Origin: Nemertoderma westbladi
Taxonomy: Eukaryota > Xenacoelomorpha > Nemertodermatida > Nemertodermatidae
DNA length: 30,100 nt
Direction of reading: 5' to 3'
Assembly (NCBI GenBank): GCA_032718475.1
Contig: JAUCBJ010007230.1
Location: 1 to 30,100, forward strand
The position numbers and the translations under genes were made by a program. Below the pieces are notes generated by a model. That model was not told where the DNA came from, made no database searches, and saw nothing but the letters and a program-made list of their open reading frames with translations. Shown piece after piece: positions 10,001-17,790 of this stretch (positions are counted from its first letter, which is position 1; each line of letters opens with the position of its first letter).

Positions 10001-10387
10001 GCAAATGAAAGCGGTGTTTCCCATTGGCAAAGTCGTCTTTCTACGAATGGAATGCCGGTAACAGAACAATCAAGAAACTCATTAAGTTCTGAGTCTGAAA
10101 TAAGAGACACAGAATCCAATACACATATATCGTACCACCATACCATATCGCCACCACCACCCCCTTATGGGAGTTTTGTACCTAACCAAATAGGGGTCGA
10201 GTCAGGGAATACTGACAACCATCAAGTGCAAGATGGGCAACAAGAGGTGGAAGGTGCACCACGCGAGGTCCAAAGCATTGTCACTACCTTATCAGTTCCT
10301 GTTCCACCGGAATTGTTACCAAAATACTCATCTCGTCCGTCTACTGCGGATAATCACGCAGAGGAGACGTTTAATCAGAGACGCTAA
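10001..10387 (+). CDS. candidate Ser/Pro-rich terminal exon with a PPPPPY motif
   Basis: After a clear acceptor (ATTTATTTGCAG) one frame is open for 129 codons to TAA. It begins ANESGVSHWQSRLSTNGMPV. It is hydrophilic and rich in Ser, Thr, Asn and Glu. It includes TISPPPPPYGSFVPN, a PPxY-type site that in other proteins can bind WW domains, and VPVPPELLPKY. This would suit a cytoplasmic tail. However, it needs phase-0 entry, and none of the good upstream donors supplies phase 0, so its link to the transmembrane exon is unproven. Confidence 0.4.
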   Translation, partial: ANESGVSHWQSRLSTNGMPVTEQSRNSLSSESEIRDTESNTHISYHHTISPPPPPYGSFVPNQIGVESGNTDNHQVQDGQQEVEGAPREVQSIVTTLSVPVPPELLPKYSSRPSTADNHAEETFNQRR

Positions 10388-10574
10388 TTTTATCCAACTC
10401 CTATACAGTTCCAAACACATTGTGCTACAGTAGTGTTGTTGTTGGTTGGCATTTAAACTTTTGATTAACATAACATATATTTTTTTGTTTACAAAAGTTA
10501 CATTTTTTCAACTTCTATTTGTTTACATAATGCCAGGATGACGTTTTATATTTACCCCCTATAAATTTAACGCC

Positions 10575-11690
10575 ACTAATTGAACACCCCAAATTAGATG
10601 ATTTAACACCAAAATAAATTATTTTCCACCAAATATATTTTTTTGTAGCACCAATTCACATCCCCCAATATTGAATATCCCTCTCACCAAAAACAATTAT
10701 TCATCCCTCAAAAACAATTATTCACCCCCCAAAAACAATTATTTGTCCCCCAAAAACAATTATCGATTCCCCAAAAACAATTATTCATCCCCCAAAAACA
10801 ATTATTATTCCCCCAAAAAACAATTATTCCCCCAAAAAACAATTATTCATCCCCCAAAAACAATTATTCATCCCCCAAAAACAATTATTGATTCCCCAAA
10901 AACAATTATTCATCCCCCAAAAATAATTACTTGTCAAGCAAAAAAATTATTCCAGCACCAAATATTTTATATTAAATCCCGGTATTCTTCACATGGGCAC
11001 ATGCTTCAGTCTTCAGTTTCAGTATTCGTACCTACGTACTGTATAGTCCTATTGCCTATCTATTATTGCCTATGGCCTATTACTTTACTTTTTCTGTTAT
11101 TAGGTTTCAGTATTACGGCAGTACAGTAGTTTTAGTATTTATTTTGGGGGATTATGTATTTATTTTGGGCAAAAATGTATTTGTTTTGGGGGAAAATGTA
11201 TTTATTTTGGGCAAAAATGTATTTGTTTTGGGGGAAAATGTATTTTTTTTAGCCTAAAATGTATTTGTTTTGGGGGAGAATGTATTTATTTTGGGGGAAA
11301 ATGTATTTTTTTTAGCCTAAAATGTATTTGTTTTGGGGGAGAATGTATTTATTTTGGGGGAAAATGTATTTAATTTGGGCTGAAATGTATTTGTTTTGGG
11401 GGAAAATGTATTTGTTTTGGGAAAATTTGTAATTATTTTGTCATTTATTTTGGTGCTAATAATTGGTTTTGGGGAGCATTTAATTATTTTTGTATAAAAT
11501 AATTGGTTTTGGTGTTGAATAATTATTTTTGGTTTTGAAAAATTTATTTTGGTGTTTGAATAATTTTATTTGGGGTGACTTTATTTTATTTGGTGTTGAA
11601 TAATTTTTTTTGGGTTCACATTATTTAATTTGGTATAAACTAATTTTTTTGGAGAAATTTTCATCAATTTTGGGATGACTTTAATTCGTA
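10575..11690. repeat. fold-back element with inverted minisatellite arms, complete copy
   Basis: The left arm (about 10575-10970) has CACCAA/CCCCAAA-type units leading into CCCCAAAAACAATTATTCAT repeats. The right arm (about 11138-11690) has AATGTATTTGTTTTGGGGGA repeats leading out into TTTGGTGTTGAATAATT-type units. Read as reverse complement, the right arm mirrors the left in the order of its repeat types, and the outer ends still align imperfectly. A loop of about 170 bp separates them. Long inverted arms made of subrepeats are the hallmark of fold-back transposons. No transposase or clear target duplication was seen. Confidence 0.75.
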
Positions 11691-11843
11691 GCCTATATTG
11701 AATAACAAATAGAATGATGTTAATGTTGATACTGTTGAGTTGAACGTGATAAAGCCTTATGGGCAATATTTCGAGAACTATTCACTCAATTACTATTTTG
11801 AAGGTATCTACACCCATTAAGTCGATCATTGCGGTTCGAATGA
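11691..11843. other. short non-coding spacer
   Basis: Nothing recognisable. A GGTTCGAA at about 11833 resembles a tRNA B box, but no tRNA fold accompanies it. Confidence 0.4.
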
Positions 11844-11920
11844 GCCTAACCATGGAATACTAAATATAGAGTTATATTTATATTATTTATATATCTATAT
11901 TTAGTATTCCATGGCCTAAC
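11844..11920. mobile_element. 63-bp hairpin element with 7-bp direct repeats
   Basis: Two GCCTAAC copies (11844-11850 and 11914-11920) flank an inverted repeat. The arms CATGGAATACTAAATATAGA (11851-11870) and its exact complement (11894-11913) surround an AT-rich 23-bp loop. Perfect 20-bp arms plus flanking direct repeats look like a very small MITE-type insertion. No transposase family is implied. Confidence 0.7.
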
Positions 11921-12145
11921 ACGAGCAGATGAAGTTGGTCAACACGAAAATTGAGTTTATGAGGCTGTCGTGCTCTGCAGTGTCGCTTTGCTGCGAAATG
12001 TTTAAGGTACTTGTGTTGTTACCTCAAAATGTCATGAATTTTCCAAAAGTGTATCATGATAGGCCTACTTGTTTAGCAAAAAGGAACAATATATTGTGTA
12101 CTACTACTACTACTAGGATCGTCATGCTGCATTGCAGCTGCATTT
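11921..12145. other. non-coding spacer
   Basis: Contains a short CTA trinucleotide run near 12101 and a TAGGCCTA at 12060. No gene is recognised. Confidence 0.4.
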
Positions 12146-13185
12146 TTAAGAATGCTGTGCCGGCTTGTCAACAAAATTGCACCGCCACAACTCCCTATCA
12201 CCCATGACATTTGCTAGATCATCCGCATCTTCAAGGCCAGTGTCCTTTAAGATGCGTCTCAAGAAAGTCATGGGCTGTCCACCATGCTTATTCACTCCAT
12301 GAGGCTGCCAAAGTACAAGATTATGCACTGGCTGGTCCTCACGGCGAAAGCAATGTCCTGCAAAGCGGAGGCGATTTTGTTCTAGTGTCAAGCATGGGGG
12401 AACCAATGAGACACCTCCAATGTTATATAGTGTCTGGTTGGAGATGTGTGCATTGTACTTGACACAATGAACCCGGCGTAGCATTCTTGTGAATGTGCCA
12501 TCCAGCGATTTGGTGTCCTTAGCAGTTAGAGCCCAGCATGGACTCCCGTAGAGGAGTACTGGAACTACTGCTGCTCTAAATAATCGGACTCTAAGTTTCC
12601 GATTAATTCTTGGTGACTTCCAAATCCTGGAAAGCCTATTCAAGGCTGCCCGTGCCTTTCCCTTACGTATTCGAAGGTCCTCACCTGACTTCCGGATCCA
12701 TGATCCCAGGTAACAGAAGTCGTCCACATGCTCAAGCATACCATCCTTTGAGCTTATGCTCATCCGATCAGAGACTTGCTGAGGACTTTCAAAGTTAACT
12801 GTCAAAATTTTGGTCTTTCTGGAGTTAATTAAAAGACCAACACTAGAAGCAGCATGTTCTAATGAGCTGAGGAGCCGTTGGGCTCCCTCTAATGATTCTG
12901 AGAGTACTCCTAAGTCATCAGCAAAGTCTAGATCAGTTAGGTACTTGGCAGGATTTCCTCGACTTCTGGAGCCAGTAGGAGGAGTTATCATCACTCCATC
13001 ATCATTATGATGATCTAAGGACATGCGTAGAACATAGTAAACAACAATTATGAACAAGAATGGTGCAAGTGTGTCTCCCTGGAGGACGCCCCATAACACT
13101 TCAAATGGTTCTGTGTTACCATCAACAGTAGACACAAATGTTGTCGAACCATCGTATACTGATCTGATTGCTGCTATAATTTCAA
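12146..13185 (-). pseudogene. LINE fragment C: 5'-truncated reverse transcriptase with an open frame
   Basis: The minus-strand frame 13135-12146 (329 aa) is uninterrupted. It holds the second half of a non-LTR reverse transcriptase: WGVLQGDTLAPFLFIIVVYY, the catalytic YLTDLDFADDLGVLS (FADD box), the thumb region, VLLYGSPCWALT, and a C-terminal tail with RELWRCNF. The palm's first half and the endonuclease are missing: similarity ends near 13185, where host-like sequence begins. The frame ends in a stop supplied at the LINE border. Intact coding but truncation suggests a fairly young dead-on-arrival insertion. The clade is not resolved. Confidence 0.85.
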
Positions 13186-13340
13186 CATAGTGTGTAACTT
13201 ATATACAAATCTGATAGAAACCATTTTTTGCCTTGATTTTTGACTTGATTAAATATAAATAGATTATTCATTTCATGTTTTATTTATATATTAATCTGAA
13301 ACCCGATATTAAAATATGTAAAATAGTTTCTTATGAACCA

Positions 13341-13617
13341 GAACAAGGAATGAACAATCTGATTGTGTGCTATAACTTCCTACGCCCGTATTTATTTACC
13401 CCACTACGTATTTCACGGCACCTTATCCCTCTTCCTTTGGCTTCACTGGTCGGTTTTAGAAGCAACTGGTAAGATTTTATATTTTTGCTTGACTAATAAA
13501 TTAGCATTAAAATACTTTAATATATTTCCTATATGTTCTCAGGTCCTGTGCCTGGAGAGAGGAAGTTATTGGCTGGTCACCAATCTGATAAAGTTCGGTC
13601 TCCACATATAGGTCGTT
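13341..13617 (+). other. possible two-exon fragment of an unidentified gene
   Basis: A segment ending GCAACTG|GTAAGA (13469) and a second one after TGTTCTCAG (13542) can be joined. In one frame the join reads HYVFHGTLSLFLWLHWSVLE, then ATG-PVPGERKLLAGHQSDKV, then RSPHIGR and a stop at 13615-13617. The first part is hydrophobic and the second basic and soluble, which looks protein-like. The first segment has no acceptor in that frame (TGA at 13360). The alternative frame from 13341 does have one but ends early after splicing. No family was recognised. Confidence 0.25.
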
Positions 13618-14349
13618 AATAGGCAGGCTGATCTTCCGGCGGCGGGTGCGCAGGGTAGAGCTGGGTTTTAGCAATGTTGTGCCACCAAAATTTTAGTAGA
13701 ACAACTAATTGCAGGGTACTTTGTTATTATTACCTTATATAGCTTTGTAGTTTCTTTCTGCTACTAATAACAAAGCAGATTGTTCTTATTCGAAACAATT
13801 TCTGAACCCCTTTAAATGTCTGCGATAGACGACGAAAATATTGAGCTAAGTCGAAATTTTTAATCATGTATTGAATCGAAATGATGTAGTCAATTTATTT
13901 TAACACGCACTTAGAAGGGAGGTTGCAAAATGTTCTGTATAGTTTTCCCGAAAATTTTAACTGGTGATTTTAAGCTAAAAAATATAAATAATTAGTCTAT
14001 GAGATCGGTGGTTTAATTTAATTTAAAATATTGCCAAGTTAATTAATTCACTATTTGTGCAACAGTAACGAAAATAAGTATTGAGTAAACCCACTAAATT
14101 ATGTTACTAAGGGATCTTGCCGAGCCGATCTGGTGGTCTATATAATTGTAGATACCACTTAGTGCCTTTATAAAATATTCAGTTTTCTCAATACTTATAT
14201 TAATTTATAAATCATCGTAAGTAAACAATAAATATTAGATTGTCTAAATGTAAAAAAAGGTTAAGCTAACAAACTAATTAACATAAACAAGGAGTAATTA
14301 ACATAAATAATAAATATAATAAGCATCAATTGAAATAGCGGTTACCTGC
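13618..14349. other. VPS8 3' flank, non-coding
   Basis: AT-rich sequence after the VPS8 stop. It probably includes the 3' UTR, with a minus-strand AATAAA at 13894-13899. No other feature is recognised. Confidence 0.4.
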
Positions 14350-17220
14350 TTAATGAGGTATTTTAATATTAAGTTTAAGATCAGCTAACTGCCACGCGGA
14401 TTTATTACTAAAATCGCGGTTTAAACTTCTCAACAGTTGTAGAGACACCGCGGATGTCTTCTTTCTTTGCGTTAAGTGTTCCTTGTGGTCTGGAATGTCT
14501 GCGGTCTCGTCATCGTAGGAAACAGACAGAGTTCGGCGCCTCTCGGTAGACCGCTGTCTGCTAAGCAACCGTTCACGCGCGGTGCATTTACAGCAGAAAT
14601 ACTCCGCTGGCTCCTCCTCGAAGTAGGACCGCAGACAGCGGAGGTGGTAGACGTGGCCGCACAGGAACATAGCAACGGGGCGCTCAGTGGTCGGCGAGAT
14701 AGTCCACGCGCAAAGCGCGCAAGCCGGTTGTCGGGGCAACGCGATGCCCCGGTTGGACGCTCGATGGAGCTGCGCGAACGACGTGTATAAATCTCGTTCT
14801 AGAATAGAAGTGGTGGTGTCGAGGAGTGTGGATTCGTAGTGGTAGGTAGTCAGCATTCCGAGGAGGAGGGAGTGGATGTTCCCGGCTAAACTCCCCTCGT
14901 GGGACTGTCTGAGGAGTCGTTGGAGCATGTCGGAGTGGCTGACCACGTTGGACATCTTGTTAACAAGGTTGGGGAGCAGCGAGTTGAGGTAGTTATAGAC
15001 GCGGTGGTTGCTAGGCGGAGGACCCTGACTAGCGACCAATGAAAACCCCCCGATGGTTCGCATGAGGAGATCGAGCAGATGGAACCAGAAGGTCTCAACC
15101 GACTTCCCGTTGCATCGCTGACAAAATCCGCAATAATTCGTGTAACTTTCCTCGAAACGACTCTCCGTCTCTCTCGATTCCTCTTCCTTCGCCTCCAGGT
15201 AGTCCTGTAGTCGCGCCTCCAACGCCTCCCTCAGAATCGCCCAGGATTCATCCAGACTACCATCGCGTTCGAACAGATACGCCGCCTCGTTGTACAAACC
15301 CCACCTCCGGCACATCTCGATCGCGGCGTACGCGTCGTCGATACCCTCCGCGGAGTCCTTCAGAAAACCAATCACGTCTCGCGGTTCGTGTTGGCACAGC
15401 AACTCGAGGTAGCGCGCGGTCAACTCCGGGGAATCGTCGACGGGCCGCAGGAAGAACTGCCGCTGCTCGAAAACCACACGAAGAAACAGAAACTCGTGTC
15501 GAGGATATTGACGGAGAAGTTGTAGAACCCCGTTGAGTTTTACTCCGATGATGTTAATGAATAAATCGACGGTTTTATAGGCGTCAATGTCAGTGAGTTC
15601 AACGAGGTTGAGTTTGATGGTGGACTCGATCAACCGCTTCTCCGTCGGAGAGCAACCCTCGTCTTTGAGCAACTGGATAACGAATTCGAAGACGAGATCT
15701 CTCTTGGCCTTGGCGCCGTGTTTAACGTGCCAGACGACGAGCTTCTCGTACAGCCGGTAGCGCGTGTAGAAGGAGTAGGCGACCTCCCGGAAGGATGCCG
15801 ACTCCGCCAGTCGCAGTAGATCGGTGTCGGGGATGTGGGAGAGCCGACCCGAGTCGACCAGTCGCATAAACGAACGCTCACGCTCCCGGTGGAGATCGGT
15901 ACCCGAACCCCCGGGGCAACAGACGAATTCAACGATCAGCTGGATAGACCCGTTGCTAAGGAATAACTCTTTACAAACAGATGACTCCATAGCAACGAAT
16001 ATTAGAACCAAGCCAATCTGATGTGGAGTGAAATTAACCGAGTCAGCGATAACTTCTAGAAGAACGTCGATTGTTTTCTGTTTATAAGTAACTTCCGATT
16101 GAGTTAAATGAGTAAAAGCAAAAGATAAAACGTTTAGGAATTCCGTTAGGTTGCAGTGCATCAACCCGAGAATGTTAGCGAACGACTCCCCGCTAGAGGA
16201 GGACCGTTTCAGCACGGCGTCGTAAACCGAGCCTTTATCTTGGCTCGAGATGGCCGTCGACTCGGCACCGCTGGGATACTCCCGGTTGGTGAGACAACAG
16301 GAGATGTAGAGGAGCAGCTTGTCGCCGAGGGCCGAAGGGTTGGAGGCCTTAGGGGACAGGCCGGGGGGGAGGCGGGACATCGTGGGACTGCTACTACCGC
16401 GGGACAGCTCGGGACTGGCCCTTCCGATGGACTTCAAGGTTCCGCCGCGGGACATATCGGTCCCTTTACGGGACACTATGGGACTGGTACCGTCGCGAGA
16501 CATTATGGGACTGCCACCGCCGCGGGACATTGGGTTGGAACATCGACTAGACGTCCGCAACTCCGGTAGCAGTTCCAACAACGGCGACGAGTAATCTCTC
16601 AACCCAACGCCGAATATGTAGAGCAAGGCGTCGTAGAGGCCCTCCTGCTTACAGAGTTTGGTCACGTGGTCGATGTCGATGCTCAGTATGTTGAGATGAA
16701 CGATGATGGGTTCCAACCTACTTAGCAACCCTTTGGACTGGTAATGATCGATAAGGTCCTTTGTCATCGATGGATTCAACACAACTCTCCGATCGGAAAT
16801 GATAATATCCTCGAGGGTTTCCACAAACGCGCCACAGGCAACCAGGTCGTCGCTGACCTTCTGGTAGACGTTGTAGAGAACGACATCAGAGTTATCTAGA
16901 AACACAGCCGCGTTCACTATAGCGTTCATACCACCAATGTAATGTTGTTCTAGAACCTCGATAGAGCCACTAGATGGCGCTGTGCTCAGGACTACCGAAA
17001 CATACCGCATCGTGAGACGTTCTAGAATCTTCTGGAGTTCCCTCCGGTTGCCTTCCCTGTTTCCGTAGTAACCGACGACGCACTTCGCTTTACCCTCGAG
17101 TATCCTGGTAGCGAGAACGATGGCTCCACGAAGGTTCCCCAAGTCCTCCAGGAATGCGATCCGTTCCCGCCATGTCTTTAACGATATAACATGAACTCCG
17201 TTAGTGCCGAGGAATAATAC
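14350..17220 (-). CDS. VPS8: VPS8 coding exon 2 (alpha-solenoid and C-terminal RING-H2)
   Basis: This exon encodes residues 513-1468 of VPS8 in one uninterrupted frame of 957 codons including the stop. The acceptor is TTCCATTTCCAG at 17221 and the first residues are VLFLGTNGVHVISLKTWRER, matching the conserved segment after the VPS8 propeller. A long helical solenoid follows, with family-like stretches (EGKAKCVVG, KLLLYISCCL, EFLNVLSFAFTH). A RING-H2 finger lies at about 1346-1391 (genomic 14580-14721) with all eight ligands: CxxC, CGHxxHxxC, CxxC. VPS8 RING domains are known in CORVET, and ligase activity cannot be judged here. Residues about 736-810 form a Ser/Gly-rich insert of imperfect MSRGGGSPI-like repeats. 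The total of about 1468 aa is near the usual animal length of about 1430. A donor-like CAG|GTAACC lies just after the stop, so the 3' UTR may be spliced. A possible AATAAA lies at 13894-13899. Confidence 0.95.
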   Translation of the reverse strand, partial: VLFLGTNGVHVISLKTWRERIAFLEDLGNLRGAIVLATRILEGKAKCVVGYYGNREGNRRELQKILERLTMRYVSVVLSTAPSSGSIEVLEQHYIGGMNAIVNAAVFLDNSDVVLYNVYQKVSDDLVACGAFVETLEDIIISDRRVVLNPSMTKDLIDHYQSKGLLSRLEPIIVHLNILSIDIDHVTKLCKQEGLYDALLYIFGVGLRDYSSPLLELLPELRTSSRCSNPMSRGGGSPIMSRDGTSPIVSRKGTDMSRGGTLKSIGRASPELSRGSSSPTMSRLPPGLSPKASNPSALGDKLLLYISCCLTNREYPSGAESTAISSQDKGSVYDAVLKRSSSSGESFANILGLMHCNLTEFLNVLSFAFTHLTQSEVTYKQKTIDVLLEVIADSVNFTPHQIGLVLIFVAMESSVCKELFLSNGSIQLIVEFVCCPGGSGTDLHRERERSFMRLVDSGRLSHIPDTDLLRLAESASFREVAYSFYTRYRLYEKLVVWHVKHGAKAKRDLVFEFVIQLLKDEGCSPTEKRLIESTIKLNLVELTDIDAYKTVDLFINIIGVKLNGVLQLLRQYPRHEFLFLRVVFEQRQFFLRPVDDSPELTARYLELLCQHEPRDVIGFLKDSAEGIDDAYAAIEMCRRWGLYNEAAYLFERDGSLDESWAILREALEARLQDYLEAKEEESRETESRFEESYTNYCGFCQRCNGKSVETFWFHLLDLLMRTIGGFSLVASQGPPPSNHRVYNYLNSLLPNLVNKMSNVVSHSDMLQRLLRQSHEGSLAGNIHSLLLGMLTTYHYESTLLDTTTSILERDLYTSFAQLHRASNRGIALPRQPACALCAWTISPTTERPVAMFLCGHVYHLRCLRSYFEEEPAEYFCCKCTARERLLSRQRSTERRRTLSVSYDDETADIPDHKEHLTQRKKTSAVSLQLLRSLNRDFSNKSAWQLADLKLNIKIPH

Positions 17221-17790
17221 CTGGAAATGGAATAATTTAATTAATTAGACAAGTCGAGGTGAGGTAATAATACAATTATCTCGTCATCACTAATTTGCAA
17301 GATGCAAAAAATGTAAATACAAATAAATAAAATGCTAAAATACTAAATAGCAAATACCAATTTATCGGGAATGCCGCCTATATTCTCGGTACAATGGACT
17401 CCCAGTAGACGCGGTCTCTATGAGATTATTCACAACCGACAATCTATGGATTCTTACAGTGGGTCCAGCAGTCTGGCAGTGGGAGACCTATTATATTTCA
17501 TTTAAGTACCGTACTGTTAACGTTTTCTAATCATTTTTTTACTATTTAACACATAATTAATTTCTACTTATATACATTACATCCGGTAACTAACGTATGG
17601 ACTATCTATCTGTAGCAACAAACTATATAAACAAAAGTTTAACAAAAAAAATTGAGAAGGGTAGAAAATTGGGTTTCTGCCGTCCCGGGTCTCAGACTAA
17701 CCAATTAACTATAACTAACTAATGGATAAACAATAGAGACCCTTAGAAAGGATATCTACAATATAAAAGTTATTGCAACGGCATTGGTGA

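Larger units (their letters stand above)
9012..11315. repeat. right copy of the exact 2304-bp duplicated block
   Basis: Identical to 3122-5425 as far as compared. This copy is continuous with flanking sequence that makes sense on both sides: the transmembrane exon and intron on the left and the rest of the fold-back right arm on the right. It is therefore the likely parental copy. Confidence 0.95.

Noticed and set aside
11828-11845. tRNA B-box-like GGTTCGAA
   Set aside because: No A box, cloverleaf or RNA polymerase III terminator fits around it.
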